Positions 1 to 8,817 of a stretch of 18,526 nt of DNA are shown here, one piece after another; within the stretch, counting starts at the first letter, position 1, and the number at the start of each line of letters is the position of its first letter. Location of the stretch: NCBI GenBank assembly GCA_001875365.1, contig MIYX01000007.1:1-18526 (forward strand), in the 5' to 3' direction. Both the position numbers and the translations under genes were made by a program. Source of the DNA: Marine Group III euryarchaeote CG-Epi4. Its GTDB lineage: Archaea; Thermoplasmatota; Poseidoniia; MGIII; CG-Epi1. The notes under the pieces were generated by a model. The model searched no databases and had not been told where the DNA came from. It saw only the letters and a list, made by a program, of their open reading frames with translations.

Positions 1-538
1 CGCCTTTACCCTTGTTTAGTAATCCTCTTGATTTTTTACCAGCTGAAGTTAAACCTCTGTGGACTCTTCCTTTATGAGCTCGATTACAAATCCAATTAAT
101 TTTTGAATCAGACATTATTACGGGATGATTAGGATCTACAAGAATAACTTCATACCATTTGTATCTTCCGTCTTCAGCAACCCAATATGAATTTAATACT
201 TCTAAATTTGGATATTTCTTTGAAGTTCTTTCTTCAGCTATCATTTGTAGGTTTTTTCCTACTGTAATTTTAGAAATACCTGCTCTTTTTGCACGTCTAC
301 CTGACGTTATGGCATGCTTTCGCATACCTCCACGCCTTATTCTTGATCTTACTAGTACATATCCTTGTTTGGCCTTGTATCCAAGACTTCGTGCTCTATC
401 TAGTCGAGTGGGTCTTACAATTTTGGTTGAAGCATCTTCTCTTCTATATTTAACAAGTCTTTCTTTTTGAAGGGCCTTTAAATTTTTTGATGGGACTTTC
501 CATTGATCTCTAACGTAGCTGTATATTGATTTACTCAT
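1..538 (-). CDS. rpl15e: 50S ribosomal protein L15e (3' end outside window)
   Basis: Structural protein of the large ribosomal subunit, found in archaea and eukaryotes but not bacteria. Reading the minus strand from ATG at 538 gives 179 codons without a stop. The family's signature stretches are clear: [20 protein letters not shown] at residues 42-61, an Arg-rich RSRIRRGG at 64-71, [20 protein letters not shown] at 114-133, and the conserved [13 protein letters not shown] near residue 161. The protein is strongly basic, as expected for rRNA binding. Archaeal L15e is about 190-200 residues, so only the last dozen or so codons are missing. A GTGAGG Shine-Dalgarno-like hexamer (552-547) lies 8 nt before the ATG and supports this start. 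The gene is divergent from the lipid kinase gene, with a 95-nt spacer. Confidence 0.97.
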   Translation of the reverse strand, partial: MSKSIYSYVRDQWKVPSKNLKALQKERLVKYRREDASTKIVRPTRLDRARSLGYKAKQGYVLVRSRIRRGGMRKHAITSGRRAKRAGISKITVGKNLQMIAEERTSKKYPNLEVLNSYWVAEDGRYKWYEVILVDPNHPVIMSDSKINWICNRAHKGRVHRGLTSAGKKSRGLLNKGKG

Positions 539-633
539 TCGCGATTCCTCACTTAACGGGTTCAGCATATTGCCACATTCCCGATATTTAACTTTAAAGA
601 CACTTCCTTATAAAGCTTGATATATCACTAAAT
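539..633. promoter_or_regulatory. Divergent promoter region between rpl15e and the lipid kinase gene
   Basis: This 95-nt spacer separates two divergent genes. On the plus strand, CTTATAAAG at about 607-615 is a good archaeal TATA-box match. It lies 20-27 nt before the ATG at 634, leaving almost no 5' leader, so the lipid kinase mRNA is probably leaderless or nearly so. On the minus strand, an AT-rich TTTAAAGTTAAATAT element at about 583-597 could serve rpl15e with a leader of roughly 20-30 nt carrying GTGAGG. Positions were judged by eye; transcript ends are not known. Confidence 0.5.
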
Positions 634-1671
634 ATGGTTGATAAACTAGAGCGTGTTAATTTGGCTCTTCCGGATAAATTAAAAGGTTTATTTGGTTCTT
701 ATTATCCTCCACCAGAGCCAGTGCCTCATTTTATTAACCAGAAAATTGAAGAAATTTATTCAGTTAAGCGAGTGCATGTTATAGTAAATCCATTTGCAGG
801 TAAAAAAAAAGGTAAGGATTTAGCAAGTTTGTTAGCTGTAGATTTAGATCAATCAAGAATTAAATCTGTTATTCATTTTACAGAATATGTGAATCATGCT
901 GAAGAATTAGTTTCAAAATTAGAATTTATTGAAGGAGACGCCCTGATGTCCGTCGGGGGTGATGGAACTATATCGGAAATTATAACTGGACTTTTGAAAA
1001 GAGAAGATTCTTTTTCTAGCAGTATTCCACTTTCTATTGTGCCTGCAGGCTCAGGTAATAGTCAAGCTAATGATATGCAGATAACAGATTATTTGGATGC
1101 ACTCCAAAGACTGATTGACGGGAGGTTGCGGAAGATGGATATTGGTAAAGTTACTTTCTTTAAAGATGGGCAAGAACAAGTGCGGTATACACATAATCTT
1201 GTTGGTTGGGGTCTAGGGGTCGATGCTAACATTTTGGCTGAAAAGATGAGATTTTTAGGTCCGATGAGATACGATATAGGTTCTTTGATGAGTATAATTA
1301 GAGGTAAAGTTAGAAAAGCAAAATGCTATGTTGACGGTAATTTGATTGATTCCTCCTTCATTTTATTGCTTATTCAGAATACTAAGACTGGGGGAGACCG
1401 ACTAACTTTAGCTCCGATGGCACATGTTGATGATGGAAAAATGGATCTAGGAGTTATATACCATATAAGTCGTCTTCAAGTATTGAAATTATTTAATCAG
1501 CTTAAAGCATCCGGGTCACACGTTTGGAATCCTAACGTTGAATATTATAGGTTCAAAAATTTAAGAATTGAAACTGAAGATCCCACAGCAATAAACGTGG
1601 ATGGTGAGAATTTAGGTACTACACCCTTAGAAGTTAACGTTCTCCCTTCGGTGTTAAAAGTATTTCATTGA
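634..1671 (+). CDS. Lipid kinase, diacylglycerol/sphingosine kinase family
   Basis: A predicted ATP-dependent kinase of the DAGK catalytic-domain family (COG1597 type), which phosphorylates a lipid hydroxyl at the membrane surface. The nucleotide-binding core is complete: NPFAGKKKGK at residues 52-61, the signature GGDGT at 108-112 and PAGSGN at 137-142, followed by the C-terminal beta-sandwich ending in NVDGE and the last strands. The first about 45 residues, ahead of the core, include a Pro-rich PPPEPVP segment. Its length of 345 residues fits the family. The YVNHAEELV stretch (85-93) recalls eukaryotic sphingosine kinases more than bacterial DgkB/YegS. The substrate cannot be read from sequence. 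Archaeal membranes use archaeol-type ether lipids, so a lipid alcohol of that kind is more likely than diacylglycerol (inference). The ATG at 634 sits just downstream of a TATA-like box. Confidence 0.85.
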   Translation: MVDKLERVNLALPDKLKGLFGSYYPPPEPVPHFINQKIEEIYSVKRVHVIVNPFAGKKKGKDLASLLAVDLDQSRIKSVIHFTEYVNHAEELVSKLEFIEGDALMSVGGDGTISEIITGLLKREDSFSSSIPLSIVPAGSGNSQANDMQITDYLDALQRLIDGRLRKMDIGKVTFFKDGQEQVRYTHNLVGWGLGVDANILAEKMRFLGPMRYDIGSLMSIIRGKVRKAKCYVDGNLIDSSFILLLIQNTKTGGDRLTLAPMAHVDDGKMDLGVIYHISRLQVLKLFNQLKASGSHVWNPNVEYYRFKNLRIETEDPTAINVDGENLGTTPLEVNVLPSVLKVFH

Positions 1672-1714
1672 GGCAAATACATTTTTAGTTAGTCCTTTAT
1701 TAGAAATTAGAATT

Positions 1715-2236
1715 ATGACATCCAATAATATATTGAGACAAAAGTTAATTGATTGCGAAGCTTTGAAGTTCGGGGATTTCACGCTTACGTCTGGCAAAAA
1801 ATCTAATTATTATGTTAACATGAAAATGGCCTCAACAAATCCAGAAGTTTTGAGATTAATCTCATCTGAGTTTGCAAGTCTTATTCCTAATGATATTGAT
1901 TTCATTTCAGGAATGGAGCTAGGCGCAGTTCCTCTAGCGGTTGCTTTATCTTTGGAAACGGGGATTCCTTATACAATGATACGAAAGGGGGAAAGAAATC
2001 ATGGAACTGGATCTAGACTCGAAGGCCCGTCTGTCGGAAAAACTGTTTTAGTTGATGACGTAGCCACTACAGGTGGTTCTAATGCAGAATCACTGGATGT
2101 ACTATTAGGTGAAGGTATCGAAGTTGCTAAAATACTAGTTGTTGTAGATAGACAAGAGGGTGCAAGTGAAAAATTAGCCTCTTATGATATCCCATTTGAA
2201 AGCTTGATTTCAGCATCTGATTTGAGTGATAAATGA
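1715..2236 (+). CDS. pyrE: Orotate phosphoribosyltransferase
   Basis: Transfers the 5-phosphoribosyl group from PRPP to orotate, giving orotidine 5'-monophosphate in de novo pyrimidine synthesis. The orotate/PRPP pocket stretch FTLTSGKKSNYYVN is at residues 22-35. A flexible-loop region with RKGERNHGTG is at about 90-99. The PRPP-binding signature VLVDDVATTGGSN at 111-123 carries the two acidic residues of the type I phosphoribosyltransferase family. The length of 173 aa is normal for archaeal PyrE. It begins 43 nt after the lipid kinase gene. Its TGA overlaps the purD start by 4 nt (ATGA), which suggests translational coupling of a pyrimidine and a purine biosynthesis gene. Confidence 0.95.
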   Translation: MTSNNILRQKLIDCEALKFGDFTLTSGKKSNYYVNMKMASTNPEVLRLISSEFASLIPNDIDFISGMELGAVPLAVALSLETGIPYTMIRKGERNHGTGSRLEGPSVGKTVLVDDVATTGGSNAESLDVLLGEGIEVAKILVVVDRQEGASEKLASYDIPFESLISASDLSDK

Positions 2237-3543
2237 ATTTTCTTGTAATTGGTAGTGGAGCCAGAGAGCACATTATCGCACAAAAATTATTTGAAGCTGG
2301 GGTGGATGTTTTTTCTGTTATAACTAACAGAAATCCAGGTTTGATCAGTTTATCGAAAGAATTTTTATTTGTTAATACATATAAGGATAACATTCAGAGA
2401 ATTATTGATTTTTCTTTATCTAGAGATATAGCTTGCGTGGTTATAGGTCCGGAAGATCCTTTAGCCCTTGGTTTTTCAGATTCATTTTTGAGTAAGGGCA
2501 TTCCTGTTGTTGGGCCAACAAGGCTTCTTGCACAAGTTGAAACTAGCAAAGGATTTACTAGAGATTTGTTATCTAGAAACGAAATTCACGTATCACCCCG
2601 TTATGAAAGATTTAATTCAATTAAAGGAGTTGAAGATTTTATTAATGATTTGTCCGAAGAATATGTTATAAAGTATGACGGTCTAATGGGAGGGAAAGGC
2701 GTAAAAGTTTCAGGCGAACATTTATTGTCAATGCAAGAAGCAATAACATACTGTAGCCAATTAATTGAATTAGGAGGATCATTTATAGTTGAAGAAAAAT
2801 TATTAGGTGAAGAATTTTCATTGATGAGTTTTTGTGATGGTAATACTGTAAAACATATGCCTGCGGTACAAGACCATAAACGAGCTTACGACGGAGACAT
2901 AGGTCCTAATACAGGTGGAATGGGGTGCTACACCGATTTAGATCATTCCTTACCTTTTCTAAAAGGTAGCGAGTTGAGTGAAGCTAGGGAGATTAATGAG
3001 CGTGTTTCTACAGCTTTGAAAAAAGAATATAATGAAGGCTACAAAGGAATATTATATGGTGGATTTATGGCCACAAGAGAGGGTATAAAACTCATAGAGT
3101 ACAATGCTAGATTTGGAGATCCTGAAGCTATGAATTTACTGACTTTACTAGATACTGATTTTGCTTCTGTTTGTATGTCTATGGCTAATGGAAATTTAGT
3201 TGACGTGAAATTCAAAAGTGAGGCATCGGTTTGTAAATACGTGGTTCCTAAAGGCTACGGAAGCAATCCGGCAAATGATGCTACTTTGATTGTTGATGAT
3301 TCCTACAAGGAATATTCAGATCTGTATTATGCAGCAGTAAATGTTAACGATTCAGGATATATTACAACAACCAGTTCTAGGGCTGCAGCTATTGTCAGCA
3401 CAGGTGCTGATATCAAAACAGCTGAATCTAGCTGCGAAGCGGGTCTTTCTCACATTTCAGGGAATAACATATTTGTACGGCATGATATTGCTAAACCTCA
3501 TCTAATTGAGAAAAGGATTCAGAATATGGAGTCGATAAGATGA
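2233..3543 (+). CDS. purD: Phosphoribosylamine--glycine ligase (GAR synthetase)
   Basis: ATP-grasp enzyme joining 5-phosphoribosylamine and glycine to form GAR, the second step of purine synthesis. The N-terminal fold starts with VIGSGAREH (5-13), and GPEDPLALG (72-80) follows. The ATP-grasp segment VIKYDGLMGGKGVKV is at 145-159. HKRAYDGDIGPNTGGMG is at 215-231, and the metal/ATP site YNARFGDPEA at 290-299. A C-terminal beta domain closes the protein. The 436-aa length matches family norms with no insert. It overlaps pyrE and the following antiporter gene by 4 nt each (ATGA), so pyrE, purD and the antiporter gene are very likely one transcriptional and translational unit. Confidence 0.96.
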   Translation: MNFLVIGSGAREHIIAQKLFEAGVDVFSVITNRNPGLISLSKEFLFVNTYKDNIQRIIDFSLSRDIACVVIGPEDPLALGFSDSFLSKGIPVVGPTRLLAQVETSKGFTRDLLSRNEIHVSPRYERFNSIKGVEDFINDLSEEYVIKYDGLMGGKGVKVSGEHLLSMQEAITYCSQLIELGGSFIVEEKLLGEEFSLMSFCDGNTVKHMPAVQDHKRAYDGDIGPNTGGMGCYTDLDHSLPFLKGSELSEAREINERVSTALKKEYNEGYKGILYGGFMATREGIKLIEYNARFGDPEAMNLLTLLDTDFASVCMSMANGNLVDVKFKSEASVCKYVVPKGYGSNPANDATLIVDDSYKEYSDLYYAAVNVNDSGYITTTSSRAAAIVSTGADIKTAESSCEAGLSHISGNNIFVRHDIAKPHLIEKRIQNMESIR

Positions 3544-4460
3544 GCATAATATTGGATTTAGGCTTATTGTGTTTTGGCTTTTTTCTACTTACTAAAGGAG
3601 CAGATTATTTCATTGAAAATTCAGCATCGTTTGCTGAAGAACGAGGCATGTCGCCACACGTGGCAGGGGTCACAATCGTGGCATTCGGAACTAGCCTTCC
3701 AGAGCTATTGGTATCTATAATTTCTTCATTTCAAGATTATAATGATTTGGCTTTAGGGAGTATAGTCGGATCTAACATATCAAACATAGGGCTTGTTTTA
3801 GCAGTTTCAACTTTTATATTTTATTATGTGCTAGGAACTAATATCATTCCTCAGAAAGATGCTAGCCATGATAGTTATGTCATGTTGTTAGCTGTAATCT
3901 TACTTTTCTTTTTTGCAAGGGATAATCTAATTTCAGCTAGTGAGGGCTTAATTTTCTTCATTTCATATTTATTTTATCTATATTGGCTTTACAAACGATC
4001 AAACAATGAATCTGTTAGTGATGTAGAGCAAAATACTTCCTTTGTATTTCTATTAGGAGGATTAATCGGATTACTTTTCGGAGCTCAAATTACAGTTAAT
4101 GCTGCAGTTTCAATCGCTGAAGGTATTGGAATTTCAGAAATAGTAGTTGGTCTTACAGTTGTTGCGATTGGAACTAGTCTACCAGAATTGGCAGGTACAG
4201 TTTCTGCTGCCCGTATGGGTCATAAAGAGATTGCGGTAGGTAATGTAATTGGATCTAATATAGCTAATATTCTTATGGTAATGGGTGTTTTGGCTATGAT
4301 CAATCCGATTACCGTGGAACAGTTTGTAATTGAGCGTACACTTCCATTATTAATTTTACTAACTATAGCCACTTTCGCAATGATTCGTATACCTCTTACT
4401 AGAGTCGGTGGTACTATTTTATTCTCATTCTTCTTGCTTTTCCTTTATCAGTTAATATAA
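3540..4460 (+). CDS. Na+/Ca2+ antiporter, CaCA family (YrbG/MJ0091-like)
   Basis: An integral membrane exchanger of the CaCA superfamily, probably exporting Ca2+ in exchange for Na+ (or H+). Both inverted alpha repeats are intact. Alpha-1 has GVTIVAFGTSLPELLVSI at residues 43-60 and GSIVGSNISNIG at 73-84. Alpha-2 has VVGLTVVAIGTSLPELAGTV at 202-221 and VGNVIGSNIANILMVMG at 233-249. The Pro-Glu pairs (54-55 and 215-216) and Asn residues in GSNI are the known ion-coordinating positions. About ten hydrophobic segments are visible, in two halves split by a polar loop around residues 151-166. The length of 306 aa matches the compact prokaryotic type, e.g. the structurally characterised M. jannaschii exchanger. 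It starts inside the purD stop codon. Confidence 0.92.
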   Translation: MSIILDLGLLCFGFFLLTKGADYFIENSASFAEERGMSPHVAGVTIVAFGTSLPELLVSIISSFQDYNDLALGSIVGSNISNIGLVLAVSTFIFYYVLGTNIIPQKDASHDSYVMLLAVILLFFFARDNLISASEGLIFFISYLFYLYWLYKRSNNESVSDVEQNTSFVFLLGGLIGLLFGAQITVNAAVSIAEGIGISEIVVGLTVVAIGTSLPELAGTVSAARMGHKEIAVGNVIGSNIANILMVMGVLAMINPITVEQFVIERTLPLLILLTIATFAMIRIPLTRVGGTILFSFFLLFLYQLI

Positions 4461-4461
4461 T

Positions 4462-5832
4462 ATGAGAGATATAAAGGAATTTCAAATTCTCGACATTAAT
4501 GCCGTCGATAATGGCCTTGAAATCTATCATTTAATGAATAATGCTGGCAGTCGGTTAGCTGAACACATTTTAGCAGAGTTTTCCGAATGTAAATCATTTA
4601 TTTTTGTATGTGGTAAAGGAAATAACGCTGGCGATGGATATGTTGCTGCAAGTAAACTACATGAGAGTAACTTAAATGTCATAGTTATTAATCTGGAAGA
4701 TGAAATAAAATATATTCCAAAAAAAGCTCTGCAGCACTATAAAGGAAGATTTGAATCGCTTAATTTTCTTGAAGTATGCTCTAAGAATAATGTTCTTTTA
4801 ATTGATTGTTTATTAGGCTCAGGAATTCAAGGAGAACCAAGAGGACCTTACGGAAAAATTATTGATAACATCAACAAATTCAAAAAAATTTTATCAGTAG
4901 ATGTTCCTTCTGGCTTTATGAAAAGTAAAGCAGTTATTCCAACACAAACACTCACTTTTCATGATACTAAATCTGGGATGAACCAAAGTAATTCTGGGGA
5001 TATATTTGTATCAGATATAGGCATTGCTGATTTCGTTGATCAATCGTGTGGACCAGGTGAGTTGTGTTTATTTCCAGATTTTAACCCTGACAATCATAAG
5101 GGAAAGAATGGCAAAGTTGCCATAGTTGGCGGTGGTGTTTATTCGGGAGCTCCGTCGCTTGCAGGTATTGGCGCATATCGTACAGGCGTGGATTTAGTTC
5201 ATTTATTTGTTCCTCCTAACAGTTATGACCAGGTATCCACTTTTGCCCCCGAATTGATGGTCCATAAATTAGAAAGTGAATATATTACGGATAAAGTTGT
5301 AGAATTATTGAGACCGTATAAATTTGATAGCATAGTTATTGGTCCAGGCATGGGTAAAATAGAGGAGTCATTATCTGCGACGAGTAGTATAATTTCCAAT
5401 TTTGATAACTTGGTAATTGACGCTGATGCAATTAACAGTTATGATTTTAGCAGTAAAAATATACTTCTGACTCCGCATCTGGGAGAATTAAGAAGATTGG
5501 GTATTGATTCCAGTGAGGAAGAGTTGGTATCTTTCTCAAAAAAACATGGTGTTACTGTACTTCTTAAGGGTAAAATAGATTTTATGACTGATGGGTACAG
5601 TTTAAAGAGAAATTATACTGGTCACCCAAGAATGGCAGTAGGAGGAACTGGAGACCTCTTAGCTGGAGTTTGTGGTGGCCTTATGGCTCGAGGTTTGTCA
5701 CCATTTGAATCAGCTAGACTTGGCTCATATGTAATAGGCTTGGCTGGTCAACAATGTTATGAAAAAATAGGGCCAGGGTTTATACCCTCTGATCTAAGTA
5801 TTTTCATTTCAAAAATTTTTGGTAAAAAATGA
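4462..5832 (+). CDS. nnr: Bifunctional NAD(P)H-hydrate epimerase / ADP-dependent NAD(P)HX dehydratase
   Basis: A repair enzyme that restores damaged NAD(P)H hydrates. The N-terminal YjeF_N-type epimerase half (about residues 1-205) has CGKGNNAGDGYVAA at 50-63, DCLLGSGIQGEPRGPY at 115-130 and VDVPSG at 146-151. The C-terminal ribokinase-like dehydratase half (about 212-456) has GKVAIVGGGVYSGAPSLAG at 217-235, DADAIN at 320-325, LTPHLGELRRL at 336-346 and GGTGDLLAG at 394-402, with Asp398 as the expected catalytic aspartate. The fused 456-aa form is common in prokaryotes. The ATG follows the antiporter stop after one base, making this the last gene of the pyrE-purD operon. Its TGA ends at 5832 and the convergent gene's stop begins at 5833. 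Confidence 0.94.
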   Translation: MRDIKEFQILDINAVDNGLEIYHLMNNAGSRLAEHILAEFSECKSFIFVCGKGNNAGDGYVAASKLHESNLNVIVINLEDEIKYIPKKALQHYKGRFESLNFLEVCSKNNVLLIDCLLGSGIQGEPRGPYGKIIDNINKFKKILSVDVPSGFMKSKAVIPTQTLTFHDTKSGMNQSNSGDIFVSDIGIADFVDQSCGPGELCLFPDFNPDNHKGKNGKVAIVGGGVYSGAPSLAGIGAYRTGVDLVHLFVPPNSYDQVSTFAPELMVHKLESEYITDKVVELLRPYKFDSIVIGPGMGKIEESLSATSSIISNFDNLVIDADAINSYDFSSKNILLTPHLGELRRLGIDSSEEELVSFSKKHGVTVLLKGKIDFMTDGYSLKRNYTGHPRMAVGGTGDLLAGVCGGLMARGLSPFESARLGSYVIGLAGQQCYEKIGPGFIPSDLSIFISKIFGKK

Positions 5833-8163
5833 CTACTTTTTCCTAGCAGCTATTATAATAATAATGAAAACTATTGGGCCAAAATTTAAACTTACTAAAG
5901 CACTTTCATCATCCTTTTTTACAATTTCAGTTTGTTCTTCTGTGACCAATATGTTTTGTTCATAGGATTTTAACTTTCCGTGTCCAGTATCAATTTCTAT
6001 ACTGTAGACATACGTTCCAGAGTCTTCAAAATAAAGGTCTCCATAGTAATAGTCTCCTTCTTTCCTCATGGGTAGTTTCTGCCCCTCAGACAGTACATCA
6101 GAGTCAAATTTAGCTATTACCAGGTTAACTGATTTGGGGCTTTCGTAATCGATTATTGCGCTAATTTCAATAACATTATTGGTCTGAATGTTTGAAGGAG
6201 CCACAGAATTAATCAGCCCTTTATTTTTGACTTTAACGTTCTTATAAATTTTGTTTGTAGCGCCCCATTTATCTACACACTCAATCTCTATAAGACATTC
6301 ACCATCTTCGTGTTTTGTCGAATCCCAAACGAATGAGACGTCATAAAGAGTTTCATCGAGATTTATCCATTCCATACCATCAATTCGGTATCTAAGTGAT
6401 TGCAAATCACTGTAATCCTCAACATTTATATCAAATTTTGCGGTAGCTGAAACATCATACGTATTAGAATTAAGATTTATGTATGGAGGGTTACTATCAG
6501 TTTCAAAGATTGTTGATAGGTTCGTTGAATAATCTTGGTTATCTGTTGATCTAATTAGTAGGTCATGCCATCCATCGGTGTATGGTGTCCAATAAGTGGC
6601 AAATATATTGCCGTTTTGATTGTCCATATCTTTCCAATCGTTTCCGTCCACTTTATACTCAACAGATTTAATTCCCTCGGGATCGTTTGTCTGAACTTCA
6701 ATCTTAACTCTAGAATTATAGATTTCATCTTCTGGTAATATTATTTTCAATGAAGGGTATGTAACATCTCCTTCATTAAATACAGTTAAATTAATAGTCT
6801 GAGTTTGGTGGTTTCCGCTTTTATCCGTAGCTTTAAAAGACAAAATATGTTCTCCGTTGCCTGCATCAGCTTCTTGTGTGTTCCAACTAGCTATGTATTT
6901 ATCATCAGTGCTTGAGTACATTGTTCTTAATTCTCCATTGTTTACATTAAATTGGACTTTATCAATTTGATTATCATCAGTTGCTACAACTTCAAATACG
7001 GTAATTTCATTAATAGTATCTCCGTCGTAATGCGATATAATTTCTATGTTAGGATTCTCAAAATCGTTCAAAACATTCACTTCAATAAGTTTTGTGTTGG
7101 ATGCTCCCGTATTTTCGGTTTTTATCTCAAGGCTATTTAGACCATTTTCGACCTCTGTAGTGTCAATAGTGACTTCGAATTCGCCATTAAAATTTCCAAC
7201 ACCTGTTGACTGCCAAGGTCGATTATTCCACCTATAGGTTAATTCATTGATTTCTGATTTTTCACTTTGAGCCAGTCCTCTTATTCTCAAATCACCACCA
7301 GCTATATCGTCAACTTCTACAAATTGGTTATTAACCTCATGTTCAATAGAAGCTACTTCTATTACAGGAGGTATGGCAAAAGCAGATTGCAGGGAGTACT
7401 TGTCAGATGCTGTTGATTCATCATTAAAAAAAGCTACAAAAACATTGATATTATTATAATCAATGTCAGAAAAGTCATTTCCATTTTTATCCTGATGATC
7501 TCCTCCGGTCCATATCGTGTTTAAAGATTGTTTTTCTCTAGGTTCCAGTTCAACATTTTGATCAAATGCATAATCAAGAAAGCCAAAATGGTACGGGTCT
7601 CCATCATAATTATTATATCTGGAAATTTTTTCAACAATGTATGCCCTCACATATCCGTTAAACGTCGGATTACTGAAAGAACCATCTTCATTCCAAGTCA
7701 TTCCAATAGATATGCGAAGTTTATCGTTTCCTAAGTGATTCATTTCGATTTCTAATGATATATCGGTGTCATCTCTTTGCCCGGTTGTATCAATTGCTTG
7801 TTCAAAATTTGCAGTGTTCGACTGACCTCCAGACACTTTTTCGTCATTTCCATCAAAAATTACTGTAGGGTATCCCGTTACGTCTGGAAAGTCTCCCATT
7901 CTATCATCTGCCTTATCATTAACATCTGTAATCAAAGCTACAAAGAAAAAATTGTCATCATAATATGGTTCTCCTGGTGCATCCTCATATACTAGCATCA
8001 GATTTTCCGCTGCACTAGGGCAATAAACACACCATGTGGCGGTAAATTCTTCTGCAAAAACAGTATGTGTGAATTGTTCGTCAGATATTTCTGCAGATGG
8101 CGTAAATGTTAAAAAATTGGTAATCAGTAAAGTCGCAATTAGTGCGTAAGCGATTTTTTTCAC
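5833..8163 (-). CDS. Secreted thioredoxin-like (Omp28-type) protein with Ig-like repeats and C-terminal anchor
   Basis: A predicted exported redox/adhesion protein of 776 aa; no exact family was recognised for the full architecture. The GTG at 8163 gives a classic signal peptide: MKK, a hydrophobic core to about residue 20, and a likely cleavage site near PSA/EIS (22-25). Next is a thioredoxin-fold domain with FTATWCVYCP (40-49; Cys45 and Cys48 form the CxxC) and the cis-Pro motif GYPT (97-100). An Omp28-like extension reaches about residue 270. Then come four or five Ig-like domains (about 275-745) sharing a W/R-rich strand and an 'xxDGxHxLxIxxxDxxG' ending strand, seen near residues 440, 535 and 620. 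The protein ends in a short hydrophobic run, GPIVFIIIIIAARKK. A plausible role is extracytoplasmic disulfide chemistry or metal handling while held at the cell surface (inference). It is 30 nt downstream of rpe on the same strand. Confidence 0.8.
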   Translation of the reverse strand: MKKIAYALIATLLITNFLTFTPSAEISDEQFTHTVFAEEFTATWCVYCPSAAENLMLVYEDAPGEPYYDDNFFFVALITDVNDKADDRMGDFPDVTGYPTVIFDGNDEKVSGGQSNTANFEQAIDTTGQRDDTDISLEIEMNHLGNDKLRISIGMTWNEDGSFSNPTFNGYVRAYIVEKISRYNNYDGDPYHFGFLDYAFDQNVELEPREKQSLNTIWTGGDHQDKNGNDFSDIDYNNINVFVAFFNDESTASDKYSLQSAFAIPPVIEVASIEHEVNNQFVEVDDIAGGDLRIRGLAQSEKSEINELTYRWNNRPWQSTGVGNFNGEFEVTIDTTEVENGLNSLEIKTENTGASNTKLIEVNVLNDFENPNIEIISHYDGDTINEITVFEVVATDDNQIDKVQFNVNNGELRTMYSSTDDKYIASWNTQEADAGNGEHILSFKATDKSGNHQTQTINLTVFNEGDVTYPSLKIILPEDEIYNSRVKIEVQTNDPEGIKSVEYKVDGNDWKDMDNQNGNIFATYWTPYTDGWHDLLIRSTDNQDYSTNLSTIFETDSNPPYINLNSNTYDVSATAKFDINVEDYSDLQSLRYRIDGMEWINLDETLYDVSFVWDSTKHEDGECLIEIECVDKWGATNKIYKNVKVKNKGLINSVAPSNIQTNNVIEISAIIDYESPKSVNLVIAKFDSDVLSEGQKLPMRKEGDYYYGDLYFEDSGTYVYSIEIDTGHGKLKSYEQNILVTEEQTEIVKKDDESALVSLNFGPIVFIIIIIAARKK

Positions 8164-8193
8164 AAACGTACACTAAATAGTTAATTAATAAGT
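8164..8193 (-). promoter_or_regulatory. Possible TATA element for the secreted thioredoxin/Ig gene
   Basis: The 30 nt between rpe and the GTG start read, on the minus strand, as an AT-rich TTATTAATTAACTATTTAG. No Shine-Dalgarno sequence is seen before the GTG. A TATA-like core centred about 20-25 nt upstream would give a leaderless transcript, independent of rpe read-through. Judged by eye only. Confidence 0.3.
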
Positions 8194-8817
8194 TTAACTC
8201 TTTTTCATTTGAGCAATCGTGCTTATCGGATCTTCAGATTTGAAAATGGCACTACCAGCTACAAGAATATCTGCACCATTTTCGGTTAATAAACCTGAAT
8301 TAGCAGTACTTACTCCTCCATCAACTTCAACAAGTATTTTAGGGTAATTAGTTTTGAAATATTTAACTCTATTTATTGCATTGTCATGGAATGATTGACC
8401 ACAATATCCTGGTTCTACAGACATAACTAAAATCATATCTGCAATATCTAAAAAGGGTATAATTTCATCTTTCGGTGTGGATGGATTAAAGGCAATTCCT
8501 GATATAACATTCTTTTCATTAATCTTCTCTAGAGCTTGCCTAGGATTATTAGCTTCAACGTGAACCGATATAATTTCAGCACCTGCATCATAAAAACTAT
8601 CAATGAAATTAAGAGGATCAGTAACCATCAGATGCACATCAAGTGGCGCTATACCCTTCAATGCCTTAACCAAATCTACTCCCATTGTTAAGTTGGGTAC
8701 AAAATGTCCATCCATTACATCCATATGTAAGTAAGAAGAATGCGGGGCAACTAGTTCAGCAGCTTCTCTCATCTTACCGAAATCCGCGCCTAACATAGAG
8801 GGTGCAATACTAACCAT
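8194..8817 (-). CDS. rpe: Ribulose-phosphate 3-epimerase
   Basis: Interconverts D-ribulose 5-phosphate and D-xylulose 5-phosphate in the non-oxidative pentose phosphate pathway. It is a TIM barrel of 207 aa, within the family's usual 205-235. Active-site and metal ligands are present: APSML (5-9, Ser7), HMDVMDGHFVPN (31-42, His31 and Asp33), DVHLMV (60-65, His62), MSVEPGYCGQ (132-141) and VEVDGGV (163-169, Asp166). The phosphate-binding end is GADILVAGSAIF (181-192). The loop reads GYCGQ where most family members have GFGGQ, a mild difference. Its start codon lies inside the upstream 145-aa gene (8-nt overlap), so the two are probably co-translated. With no oxidative-branch gene visible, a role in pentose supply for nucleotide synthesis fits (inference). 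Confidence 0.95.
   Translation of the reverse strand: MVSIAPSMLGADFGKMREAAELVAPHSSYLHMDVMDGHFVPNLTMGVDLVKALKGIAPLDVHLMVTDPLNFIDSFYDAGAEIISVHVEANNPRQALEKINEKNVISGIAFNPSTPKDEIIPFLDIADMILVMSVEPGYCGQSFHDNAINRVKYFKTNYPKILVEVDGGVSTANSGLLTENGADILVAGSAIFKSEDPISTIAQMKKS

Noticed and set aside
159..470. 103-codon plus-strand frame at the start
   Set aside because: Lies antisense inside rpl15e, whose minus-strand product is an unmistakable L15e; the plus-strand product has no recognisable features.
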